The translations under genes and the position numbers were made by a program. Shown here piece by piece: positions 8,353 through 18,111 of a DNA stretch of 64,000 nt. This stretch comes from Knoellia subterranea KCTC 19937. Its GTDB lineage: Bacteria > Actinomycetota > Actinomycetes > Actinomycetales > Dermatophilaceae. The notes under the pieces are model-generated. The model made no database searches. It was not told where the DNA came from and worked only from the letters and a program-made list of their open reading frames with translations. Each line of letters begins with the position of its first letter. The first letter of the stretch is position 1. The stretch covers positions 248,001 through 312,000 of the forward strand of contig NZ_AVPK01000001.1 in the NCBI RefSeq assembly GCF_000768685.1, in the 5' to 3' direction.

Positions 8353-8760
8353 TCAGGCGGGCGAGCCGCCGTTCTGCTCCGCCCAGGTCGACAGGGAGCG
8401 CGCGTAGTCGACGTTCTGCCGGACGTGGGCGAGGGTGGTCTGAGTGGCCGGAATCTGCGTGACGTACCGGCGGGGACCGTTCGTGACCTCGACCTCGTAG
8501 TACCCCACGATCCGGGTCTCCTTCACCGCGAGGAACAGGAGTCCGAGGAAGCAGGCGAGGAAGAAGACGATCGCGCACACGATCGCCCAGGTCGGCAGGA
8601 AGCGCTCGGTTCGCGTCTGGTCCCGCACGATCCACGTCGAGCCGGCCATCGGGATCGTCTGTCCGGGGACGTGGATCGCGGTCGGCGTGAAGCTGATCTC
8701 GCCGACGCTGCCAACGATGTCTCCCGGACCCGGGTTTCCCGCGCGCTGCAGCTCCGTCAT
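8353..8760 (-). CDS. small membrane protein, unknown function
   Basis: 135-residue protein, not recognised beyond a general actinobacterial small membrane-protein look. The N-terminal ~45 residues are soluble with a beta-like stretch (GEISFTPTAIHVPGQTIPMAGSTWIV). One strong hydrophobic segment, AIVCAIVFFLACFLGLLFLAV (~60-80), follows. The C-terminal part (YYEVEVTNGPRRYVTQIPA, then HVRQNVDYARSL) would lie on the other side. ATG at 8760 is chosen over an upstream GTG at 8784 because GGGGAG lies seven bases before it. It is divergent from the DUF4129 cluster, and no partner is evident. Confidence 0.65.
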   Translation of the reverse strand: MTELQRAGNPGPGDIVGSVGEISFTPTAIHVPGQTIPMAGSTWIVRDQTRTERFLPTWAIVCAIVFFLACFLGLLFLAVKETRIVGYYEVEVTNGPRRYVTQIPATQTTLAHVRQNVDYARSLSTWAEQNGGSPA

Positions 8761-8865
8761 GCCTTCTCTCCCCTGCGTCTCCACCCCACCCTCCGAGGTG
8801 CCCGGGTCAACCTAACAGCCCGGACAAGATGCCGCCGATGCCGCTCCAGCGGGTACGTGGCGTCG

Positions 8866-8871
8866 TAGGCT
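8866..8871 (+). promoter_or_regulatory. -10 element of the DUF4129-MoxR-DUF58 cluster
   Basis: TAGGCT eight bases before the ATG at 8880, the same hexamer and spacing seen before plsC and the serine hydrolase at 40041. No Shine-Dalgarno is present, so a leaderless transcript is likely. The matching -35 is not clear. Confidence 0.4.
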
Positions 8872-8879
8872 CCCCCACC

Positions 8880-9644
8880 ATGGGGCGACGGGAATGGGCC
8901 TGGGGCGTGGGAACCGCCTGCGCGCTCCTGCTCAGCGCCTGGGTGTCCGGCGCCGGGAGCATCTCGGCGTTCACGCGTCCCACGATGGGGCCGCCGGCCA
9001 CCGAGGAGCACGGCGAAGTGTTCGACCAGGGTCAGACCGACAACGGCAGCCAGGCCGGCCCGCGGCAGGACGGCGCCGAGAGCAGCCACATCGTGACCGA
9101 GGTCGTCGTGTGGACGCTGCGCCTCCTGCTCGTGCTGCTCGTCGCCACCATCGCCTACCTCCTCGTCCGCGCCTTCCTGCGACGGCTGCGCCGGGACGTC
9201 GTGCAGCCCAAGGAGGAGGTCCGCGCCGGCGTTCTCCCCGACGTCCTCGTCGACGGACTGCGCTCCAGCGAGGCCGAACTCGATCGAGGGACGTCCAGCG
9301 AGGCCGTCATCAACGCCTGGTTGGCCCTCGAGCGCACCGCGGTTGCCGTCGGCGTCGATGACGACCGATCGCGCACCCCCGCCGAGCTCGTGGGAGCTGT
9401 CCTCGCCGACTACGACGTCGACCGCAATACGATCGAGTCCTTGGCCGCGCTCTATCGCGAAGCCCGGTTCTCGGTGCATCCCATCGGCGAACACCACCGG
9501 GCAGCGGCTCGCGCGGCGCTCCAACGCATCCGGGAAGACCTGGCCGTCCCACTCCAGTTCGCGGCCGCCGGTGCCGACGTCGGTGCCGGTGCCGGCGTCG
9601 GTGTCGCCGACACTCCAGAGCCCTCGACGGGGCAGGACCGATGA
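8880..9644 (+). CDS. DUF4129 domain membrane protein
   Basis: 254-residue membrane protein, first gene of a five-gene coupled cluster. The N-terminal hydrophobic segment (GVGTACALLLSAWVSGAG) may be a signal anchor. A ~50-residue extracytoplasmic linker follows, then a second segment VVVWTLRLLLVLLVATIAYLLV (~91-112), then a cytoplasmic DUF4129 domain with the typical AVINAWLALERTA, RTPAELVGAVL and LAALYREARFSVHPIGEHHR motifs, and a low-complexity Gly/Ala/Val tail. DUF4129 is often fused to transglutaminase-like proteins in MoxR/DUF58 gene sets; its function is unknown. ATG at 8880 is preferred over an in-frame upstream ATG because of the -10 spacing and the hydrophobic start. Confidence 0.8.
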   Translation: MGRREWAWGVGTACALLLSAWVSGAGSISAFTRPTMGPPATEEHGEVFDQGQTDNGSQAGPRQDGAESSHIVTEVVVWTLRLLLVLLVATIAYLLVRAFLRRLRRDVVQPKEEVRAGVLPDVLVDGLRSSEAELDRGTSSEAVINAWLALERTAVAVGVDDDRSRTPAELVGAVLADYDVDRNTIESLAALYREARFSVHPIGEHHRAAARAALQRIREDLAVPLQFAAAGADVGAGAGVGVADTPEPSTGQDR

Positions 9645-10138
9645 GCGCCCGTCTCCTGCAGGTGCTGCGCGGTCACGAGATCCTCGCCGCCGTCGGAGTC
9701 GCTGCAGCGCTCGGGCTGATCCTCATGGCCTTCCCCGTCGCCGACCGCGCGATGCTCCTCGTGGGGGCCGCCTCGCTCCTGTTCGCGGTGCTCGTCCTCC
9801 TCACCTGGTTGGTGCGTGATCACCGAGCCATCGAGTGGACGACCAGTTCCGGCGCTGCGCCCCGGCCCCGGGGCCAGGACCGCCGCATCACCGCACTCGC
9901 TCGCACCATCGACACCGCCCTGACCGGCGACGGGCAGGCACGCGCGTCGGTGCGCGCCACCCTGCGCTCGTTGGCCGAGGCCAGCCTCGCAACCCGAGGC
10001 CTCGCCGTGGACCCGGCCGACCCGGACGTGACGCGCGTCCTCGGAACGGAACTCACGGCATACCTGACAGCGGCGCAGCCGCACAACCCCACCGCCGACG
10101 AACTCACCTCGTTCGTCACCACCCTCGAGGAGATCTGA
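9641..10138 (+). CDS. membrane protein of the MoxR/DUF58 cluster
   Basis: 165-residue protein with two close membrane helices (ILAAVGVAAALGLILMAFPV and MLLVGAASLLFAVLVLLTWLV) and a cytoplasmic C-terminal domain rich in Ala, Arg and Thr that I do not recognise. ATG at 9641 overlaps the DUF4129 stop (ATGA). The next gene, moxR, begins directly after its stop, so it is an obligate operon member. It occupies the slot of the small membrane proteins found beside MoxR in other Micrococcales. Confidence 0.75.
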   Translation: MSARLLQVLRGHEILAAVGVAAALGLILMAFPVADRAMLLVGAASLLFAVLVLLTWLVRDHRAIEWTTSSGAAPRPRGQDRRITALARTIDTALTGDGQARASVRATLRSLAEASLATRGLAVDPADPDVTRVLGTELTAYLTAAQPHNPTADELTSFVTTLEEI

Positions 10139-11229
<1,091 letters not shown>

Positions 11230-11233
<4 letters not shown>

Positions 11234-12618
11234 GCGACGACGTCTCGACCGAGGCGCTGCCCGGGAGTCGGCTGTCGGCACGATGGCAGGTGACGCCTGC
11301 CCTGGCCCGGGTGAGTGTGCTCGGAGTGCTGTTGGTCTCGCTCGGGGTGATGTTGCGGCGACCCGACGCGGTGGCTCTGGGCACTCCTCTCGTGATCGTC
11401 GCAGTGTGGTCCCTCCTCCGCCGACCGTCGACCGAACCGGTCGTCCACACGTGGCTGCGGCACTCCGTGCTGCGCGAGGGGCAGACGACCGCCTGGACCG
11501 CCACGATCGAGCCCGGGGACGGCGTCGAAGAGGTCGGCCTCGCCGTCACCGAGACCGCCTTCACCCGCTACACGCCCACGAGCCAGTCGGTGGCGCTGGG
11601 GTCCGTGCCGGGTCCGCCCCAGCAGCTCGATGTGCTCTGCCAGAGCACGCGGTGGGGCCTGCGCCGACTCGGGCCGGCGACCTGCGCCGTGAGCAGCGCC
11701 TTCGGCTCCTTCCGGTGGGCGCCGCCTCCGGTCGAGGGCACGCTCGTCCCCACCGTTCCCCTGCCCGAGGCCTTCGCGGCCCGGGCCCCCGTCCCTGACC
11801 CGGACGGTCTCGTCGGCCGCAGTCGCTCCCGGCGACGCGGCGACGGCACCGAGATCGCCGACGTCCGGGCCTTCCGGTTCGGCGACCGATTGCGCCGAAT
11901 CCACTGGCCGGTGTCGGTGCGCACCGGAGAACTCCACGTCGCCACGACGTTCGCGGACGAGGACAGCGAGATCCTGCTGCTCGTCGACGCGATGCAGGAC
12001 CTGGGCCGCAGCACCGGTCTCGACGGCGACGACAGCAGTCTCGACAACGCCGTTCGTGCCGCCGCCGCGGTCGCCGAGCACTATCTGCGGGTCGGCGACC
12101 GCGTGGGACTTCAGGTTCTCGGCGCTCACCACAGCCCGCCCATCTCCCCCGGCTTGGGCAGCAACCAGTTGCGGCGCCTCCTCGACGTCCTCGCGAGGGT
12201 GCGCGTCGCCGACGGTGGCGTCGTCGACGAGAAGCGGCTTCAGGGTCAATTGCGCCATCCCGTCTCGGCCGGAACACTCGTCGTCGTCTTCACACCCGCA
12301 ATCTCCGTCGGCGTCCTTGCCCACGCCGCGGCCCTGGCCCGGCGGGGCACACCCACCGTCGTCGTCGACACCCTGCCCCGGTCGATGATCGCCCCGGACC
12401 TCGGCGACGACGAACTGTCCGGCCTCGTGCCCGAACACGACGTGTCCGTCGGTGCCCGGCTCGCCTGGCGCCTGCGGCTCCTGGAACGCACCCGCGAGAT
12501 GCAGCGCGCCCAACTCAGTGGCGTACCCATCGTCACGTGGGTCGGACCGGGAACCCTCGACCTCGTCCTGCGCGACATCGGTCGCCAGCACCGTTCACCA
12601 CGACTGGTCTCGCGATGA
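11230..12618 (+). CDS. DUF58 domain membrane-anchored protein
   Basis: 462-residue protein, likely partner of the MoxR ATPase. Two N-terminal hydrophobic segments (ARVSVLGVLLVSLGVML and AVALGTPLVIVAVWSLL) precede a beta-rich region and the DUF58 signature SRRRGDGTEIADVRAFRFGD followed by LRRIHWPVSVRTGEL (~200-235). A vWA-like fold follows, with ILLLVDAMQDLGR in the metal-site position; the canonical DxSxS is degenerate. ATG at 11230 overlaps the moxR stop (ATGA). The MoxR/DUF58 pair is widespread, and its substrate in actinobacteria is not established. Confidence 0.88.
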
Positions 12619-13250
12619 CCTCGCCCTCCTCGTCCACCTCGCGTTCGCAGCGCGGGCTGCGTGCCGCCATGGTCGTGGCCTCGATCGGTCTCACCGTGCT
12701 GGCCGCCGTGGCGTCGTCCGAGGGTGTCTTCTCCCAGGGCACCGTGGTCGGGACGCTCGTCGTGCTCGCGGCGACGCCGTGGGCCGTCGTCGCGCCTGCC
12801 TCACGCCTCCCCGCAGTGCTCATGGGGCTGCACTGCCTCAATTGGCTCGCGAACGTCGCCGTCCCGACGGGCGCTGGCGAGTGGGGGCTCATCGTCGTGG
12901 CGGCGATCGCGCTGCTCACGATCCATCTCGCGGCGGCCCTGTCCAGTGCGCTGCCGCCCGCGGCACACCTGCCGTCGGCAACTCTGCGGCGCTGGCTGCG
13001 CCGCAGCCTCACCGTCGTCGGCCTGTCGATCCCCGTGTGGGCCGTGCTCGCGGCCGAGTCGGCCCGTCCGCCGGCCGGCGTTCCCCTGATCACGTATGCC
13101 GCGGTGGCCGCTCTCGCGATCCTCTCGCTGGCCGTGTGGTTGGGGCAGCAGCCGAACCGGAGTCAGCCGGCGATGGCACCGAACGCGTCGGCGGGTGTGA
13201 GTTCGAGCGGAATCTCGTCGAGGACGGACAGGAGCGACCGCTCCTCATAG
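12615..13250 (+). CDS. membrane protein, last gene of the MoxR/DUF58 cluster
   Basis: 211-residue polytopic protein of unknown family with about five hydrophobic segments (AAMVVASIGLTVLAAVA, GTVVGTLVVLAATPWAVVA, GLIVVAAIALLTIHLAAAL, LTVVGLSIPVWAVLAAE, YAAVAALAILSLAVWLG). ATG at 12615 overlaps the DUF58 stop. The Ser-rich C-terminus ([16 protein letters not shown]) runs 88 bases into the convergent hemerythrin gene, so the tail may be poorly constrained. No enzymatic motif is visible. Confidence 0.7.
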   Translation: MTSPSSSTSRSQRGLRAAMVVASIGLTVLAAVASSEGVFSQGTVVGTLVVLAATPWAVVAPASRLPAVLMGLHCLNWLANVAVPTGAGEWGLIVVAAIALLTIHLAAALSSALPPAAHLPSATLRRWLRRSLTVVGLSIPVWAVLAAESARPPAGVPLITYAAVAALAILSLAVWLGQQPNRSQPAMAPNASAGVSSSGISSRTDRSDRSS

Positions 13251-13644
13251 CCGAAGTGGCTCTCCATGATCGCGCCCAGACCCTCGAGATGACCGAGGAC
13301 CGTGTCGCTGTCGGCTCCCGAGGTGAGCGAGTGCTCGAGCCCACGGATGAGGTGGTCCATCATGCTGTGGTCCTGGCTGAGTTTGGCCAGGACGGGCGCC
13401 AGGTCAGGGCGGGCGGCTGCGATTTGCGGGAACAGGGCGGCGTCCTCACTGCGGTGGTGCCCGTCGAGGGCGGCGCAGAAGCCGTGGCAGTAGAGCAGCA
13501 GGTCCGCGGCGAGGGTGTCTCGGTCCGCGCCCTCGTCGAGGCCGGCCCGGACGAGTTCCAAGGCATTCCGCAGACGTGTGTGAACCGCCCGGAGTTCGAT
13601 CGACCAGGCGCGTGCCCGGTCGATCTCGGCCCGCTCCTCGTGGT

Positions 13645-13648
<4 letters not shown>
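13163..13648 (-). CDS. hemerythrin-domain protein, probable CTG start coupled to clpX
   Basis: 161-residue four-helix hemerythrin HHE-type protein that would bind a di-iron site (oxygen or redox sensing). Ligand-type residues are His23 (AVHTRLR), His55 (CHGF), the HHRSED cluster (~64-69), DHSMMDH (~93) and ESHFGYEE near the C-terminus. A TTG start at 13561 would delete the first helix and His23. Extending upstream in the same frame gives a family-like N-terminus, [15 protein letters not shown], and the only start-like codon is CTG at 13648, which overlaps the clpX TGA as CTGA, exactly as ATGA overlaps elsewhere. I therefore propose a coupled CTG start. Non-canonical initiation needs protein-level proof. 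Confidence 0.7.
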
Positions 13649-14919
<1,271 letters not shown>

Positions 14920-15219
14920 GTGTTCAGGTCCCTTCGTGCAGACGGCTGGTGCGTCGCCCCTCGGTCCCGATGCCCGGGCCGGATGCAACACGTCCGACGC
15001 TACCTGCCAGCACCGTCGACGCAACCCATTGAACGCCCTCGACACCGGGCGAGTTGCCTTTGTCCGCTGAGGGCAGAACGCGCCGGGCGACCCTCCTTCC
15101 GAGCACGGACCGAGGACCGGCTCATCACAATTTCGCGCATCCCTTCCCGGTGTCGGCGTTCTGCTCTACAGTCCGATCGCCGGCATTGGAGCCGGCACCA
15201 TCCGAGGGGAGATCCACCC
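14920..15219. other. divergent intergenic region clpX / secreted repeat protein
   Basis: About 300 bases without a gene. Besides the clpX promoter candidate it holds TACAGT (15167-15172), a possible -10 for the plus-strand gene, a small inverted repeat GCCGGC-ATTGGA-GCCGGC (~15181-15198) and the Shine-Dalgarno GAGGGGAG ending eight bases before the ATG at 15220. No RNA gene or small coding frame with codon bias was seen. Confidence 0.5.
14997..15024 (-). promoter_or_regulatory. candidate clpX promoter
   Basis: On the minus strand TTGCGT (15024-15019), a 16-base spacer, and TAGCGT (15002-14997), about 78 bases before the clpX GTG. The same TAGCGT hexamer occurs before the M43 protease at 22363-22368. 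Sequence resemblance only. Confidence 0.4.
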
Positions 15220-16593
15220 ATGTCCACCAGGACTCGCTTTGTCGCGGCCACCGCCGCGGCCACCATGATCAGCGCCGCACTCGCCACCACCGGTGCGAGC
15301 GCTGCCACCACCGGCACTGCCGCATCGGCCCCCACGGCCACCGCCGGCGCGACCGCCTTCGAGGGCGAACAGGGCACCTACCAGTCGGTGAACCCGAACC
15401 GCATCCTCGACACCCGCACCGGCAACGGCGCACCCAAGGCCCTCGTGGGCGCCGGCAGGGAGATCTCCCTGCTCGTCGCCGGCCGCGGTGGCGTGCCCGG
15501 CGGCGTGTCCGCCGTCGTGCTCAACCTGACAGCCGTCGGCCCGAGCACCAACACGTTCCTCACGGCCTACCCGTCGGGGACCACTCGCCCGTCCACCTCG
15601 AGCCTCAACGTGCGGGCCTACACGAACCGAGCGAACCTCGTGACCGTCCCTGTCGGCACGGACGGTCGGGTCCGCATCTACAACAGCACCGGCACGACGA
15701 ACGTGCTCGCTGACGTCTTGGGCTTCTACAACGCCAACACGACGTCCAACACGGGTCAGGCCGGCAGCCAGTACTACACGGTCACACCGGAGCGGTGGTA
15801 TGACTCACGCGCCGACGCGGGCGCCATCCCCTCCGGCGACGGAGTGCGACTGTGGGGTGACTACGCCGAGTTCAACTCGATGATCACGGCCTTCGCGGCC
15901 AACATCACCGTGCTCCAGGGCAGCATCTCCGGCTATGTCGCTGCAGGCCCCACCGACGCACCCGGCGCTTCTACCGTGAACTACAGCCGCGGCCAGGTCG
16001 TCGCGAACATGAGCGTCGTCCCGGTGACCCTCGAAGACGGGTTGCCGACGTTCTACGTGATGAACAAGGGGCCGGGTTCGGTCCAGATCATCGTCGACGT
16101 CGTGGGCGTCTACACCGTCGGAGAGGAAGAGGGACTGCGCTTCCGCCCCCTCGCACCGACCCGAATCATGGACACCCGCAGCGGTGTCGGTGGCCCGGTC
16201 AAGCCCCTCGGAGCCGGTGAGGCCCGCCAGCAGCTCGCTCCGGCCAGCGTCGCGGGCGACCTCACCTACGCGCTCGTGGCGAATGCAACGGCTGCCGGAC
16301 CGACGTCGGCGACCTACGTCACCGCCTACAGCAACGACATCGTCAAGCCGGCGGTCAGCAACCTCAACGCCGCCAAGGGTGAGACCGCGGCCAACGCCGC
16401 CTTCATCGAGGTCGGCATGGGCAACCTCTTCCGGGTCCACAACGCGGCCGGGAGCACGCCCATGATCATGGACGTGACCGGCACGTTCGAGTACCACACG
16501 ACGGCTCCGGCCGGCGTGTCCGCCACGGAGCGCGGGGCGCGGGAGCGCGGCACCCAGCGGAGCGCTCCCGACCACGGTGCGGCGCGCCTCTGA
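15220..16593 (+). CDS. secreted protein with three R-x-x-DTR-x-G repeats
   Basis: 457-residue exported protein. Residues 1-29 form a Sec signal peptide (RTRFVAATAAATMISAALA, AxA site near ASA). The mature part is three ~125-residue units, each opening with a related motif: PNRILDTRTGNG (~57), PERWYDSRADAG (~187) and PTRIMDTRSGVG (~310). Each continues with VVLNLTAVGPSTNTFLTAYP-like, LNV/LNAAxG and VRIYNSTGTTNVLADVLGFY-like strands. Such beta-rich units are common in cell-surface proteins of soil actinobacteria, often next to hydrolase or peptidoglycan-binding domains; here they stand alone and the function is unknown. The C-terminal ~20 residues are Arg-rich with no sortase motif. The Shine-Dalgarno is GAGGGGAG. 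Confidence 0.8.
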   Translation: MSTRTRFVAATAAATMISAALATTGASAATTGTAASAPTATAGATAFEGEQGTYQSVNPNRILDTRTGNGAPKALVGAGREISLLVAGRGGVPGGVSAVVLNLTAVGPSTNTFLTAYPSGTTRPSTSSLNVRAYTNRANLVTVPVGTDGRVRIYNSTGTTNVLADVLGFYNANTTSNTGQAGSQYYTVTPERWYDSRADAGAIPSGDGVRLWGDYAEFNSMITAFAANITVLQGSISGYVAAGPTDAPGASTVNYSRGQVVANMSVVPVTLEDGLPTFYVMNKGPGSVQIIVDVVGVYTVGEEEGLRFRPLAPTRIMDTRSGVGGPVKPLGAGEARQQLAPASVAGDLTYALVANATAAGPTSATYVTAYSNDIVKPAVSNLNAAKGETAANAAFIEVGMGNLFRVHNAAGSTPMIMDVTGTFEYHTTAPAGVSATERGARERGTQRSAPDHGAARL

Positions 16594-16606
16594 CGCGAAG
16601 GTCCGA

Positions 16607-16659
16607 ACAGATACAGGTATGCCGTCCGCTCGGTGAGCGGACGGCATACCTGTATCTGT
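16607..16659. terminator. 24-bp perfect hairpin, bidirectional terminator with paired octamer
   Basis: Arms 16607-16630 and 16636-16659 are perfectly complementary over 24 bases with loop CGGTG. Each arm carries the GTATGCCG/CGGCATAC octamer. It sits between the convergent secreted-protein and clpP2 genes. There is no long U tract. Confidence 0.75.
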
Positions 16660-16676
16660 CGGCCGAAGCCCGGAGG

Positions 16677-17342
16677 TCAGCTCTCGAGAGCCGCCTTGCG
16701 GGAACCGAGGACCTCGTCGATCAGGCCGTACTCCTTGGCGTCGGCCGCCGAGAGGATCTTGTCGCGCTCGATGTCCTTGCGGACGAGCTCGACGTCGCGG
16801 CCGGAGTGCTGAGCGATCGTCTCCTCGAGCCACTCGCGCATGCGCAGCACTTCGTTGGCGTGGATCTCGAGGTCCGAGGCCATGCCGCCCGTGCCCTCGA
16901 TCGCCGGCTGGTGGATGAGCACTCGCGAGTTCGGCAGGGCATAGCGCTTGCCCGGGGCACCGGCGCCGAGGAGCACCGCTGCGGCCGAGGCAGCCTGACC
17001 GATGACGAACGTCTGCACGTCGGGGCGGATGTACTGCATCGTGTCGTAGATCGCGGTCATCGCCGTGAACGAGCCACCGGGGCTGTTGATGTACATGAGG
17101 ATGTCGCGGTCCGGGTCCTGCGACTCGAGCACGATGAGCTGGGCGATGACGTCGTCGGCGGACGCGTCGTCGACCTGCACGCCGAGGAAGATGATGCGGT
17201 CCTCGAAGAGCTTCGTGTAGGGGTCGGTCCGCTTCATGCCGTAGGAGGTGCGCTCCTCGAACTGCGGAAGGATGTAGCGGCTCGTGGGGGTGGTCATGGT
17301 CGCGGGCACGTGCAGGCCGCGCTGGGGGTAGTTCGCGTTCAT
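16677..17342 (-). CDS. clpP2: ClpP2, Clp protease proteolytic subunit
   Basis: Serine protease subunit of 221 residues; in mycobacteria ClpP2 stacks on ClpP1 to form the active mixed tetradecamer and docks ClpX/ClpC1. The catalytic Ser is in GQAASAAAVLLGAG (~115), the His in RVLIHQPA (~140) and the Asp in the DIERDKILSAADA region. The N-terminal TSRYILPQFEERTSYGMK and EDRIIFLGVQVDDASADD place it with ClpP2 rather than ClpP1. ATG at 17342 has AGGAG eight bases upstream; a downstream ATG (MTTPTSRY) is possible. It follows clpP1 by 25 bases, so they form one operon. Confidence 0.96.
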   Translation of the reverse strand: MNANYPQRGLHVPATMTTPTSRYILPQFEERTSYGMKRTDPYTKLFEDRIIFLGVQVDDASADDVIAQLIVLESQDPDRDILMYINSPGGSFTAMTAIYDTMQYIRPDVQTFVIGQAASAAAVLLGAGAPGKRYALPNSRVLIHQPAIEGTGGMASDLEIHANEVLRMREWLEETIAQHSGRDVELVRKDIERDKILSAADAKEYGLIDEVLGSRKAALES

Positions 17343-17367
17343 GTCTCTCGTTCTCCTGGTCGCCGGG

Positions 17368-17991
17368 TCAGTCGGTGACCGGGTTGTCGGACGTCTTGCC
17401 GGCCTGGTCCGCACGCGAGAAGACGTGGTCGACGAAGCCGTACTCCTTCGCCTCCGCCGCCGTGAACCAGCGGTCGCGGTCGGAGTCGGCCTCGATCTGC
17501 TCCGGCGTCTGCCCCGTGTGCTGGGCGATGAGCTCGGCCATCTGCTTCTTGATGTGGAGGAGCTGCTCGGCCTGGATCTTGATGTCGGAGGCCGTGCCAC
17601 CGATGCCCCCGGACGGCTGGTGCATCATGACTCGCGCGTGCGGGGTGGCGTAGCGCTTGCCCGGCGTGCCGGCCGACAGCAGGAACTGCCCCATCGAGGC
17701 GGCCATGCCCATCGCCACGGTGGCGACGTCGTTGGGGACCCACTGCATCGTGTCGAAGATCGCCATGCCGGCGGTGACCGAACCACCCGGGCTGTTGATG
17801 TAGAGCCAGATGTCCTTCTCGGAGTCCTCGGCCGCCAGGAGGAGCATCTGCGCGCAGATCGCGTTGGCGTTGTCGTCGCGGACCTCGGAGCCGAGGAAGA
17901 TGATCCGCTCCTTGAGGAGTCGGTTGTAGATGCTGTCGTCGAGGCCGAGCTTGTCGCCCGGACCGGCTGCGACGATCTCGTTGCTGCTCAC
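17368..17991 (-). CDS. clpP1: ClpP1, Clp protease proteolytic subunit
   Basis: 207-residue Clp serine protease subunit, first gene of the clpP1-clpP2 operon. It has [17 protein letters not shown], the catalytic Ser in [14 protein letters not shown] (~105), the His in VMMHQPSGG (~130), and [18 protein letters not shown] containing the Asp. [12 protein letters not shown] and [12 protein letters not shown] match ClpP1. GTG at 17991 is supported by AGGAGC six bases upstream. A near-match to the ClgR operator lies about 85 bases upstream, consistent with stress induction. Confidence 0.96.
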   Translation of the reverse strand: MSSNEIVAAGPGDKLGLDDSIYNRLLKERIIFLGSEVRDDNANAICAQMLLLAAEDSEKDIWLYINSPGGSVTAGMAIFDTMQWVPNDVATVAMGMAASMGQFLLSAGTPGKRYATPHARVMMHQPSGGIGGTASDIKIQAEQLLHIKKQMAELIAQHTGQTPEQIEADSDRDRWFTAAEAKEYGFVDHVFSRADQAGKTSDNPVTD

Positions 17992-18075
17992 GTTGGTGCT
18001 CCTGCCGTCATGGGTTCTGACCTTTCGCTGACCCTAACGCGCAGGTGTGCCGCCGCACTCCCGACCCCGGCCCAT

Positions 18076-18089
18076 GTTCGCCGTGAGCA
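18076..18089 (-). promoter_or_regulatory. possible ClgR box upstream of clpP1
   Basis: On the clpP1 coding strand TGC-TCACG-GCGAAC resembles the published actinobacterial ClgR pattern CGC-N5-GCG with flanking A/T, one base off in the first half-site. ClgR activates clpP1P2 in corynebacteria and streptomycetes. The match is short, so confidence is low. Confidence 0.3.
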
Positions 18090-18111
18090 CAAAAGCGCGC
18101 GGGTATGCCGG

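Noticed and set aside
13163-13561. Hemerythrin gene starting at TTG 13561
   Set aside because: It loses the first helix and a conserved iron-ligand His that are encoded just upstream in the same frame.
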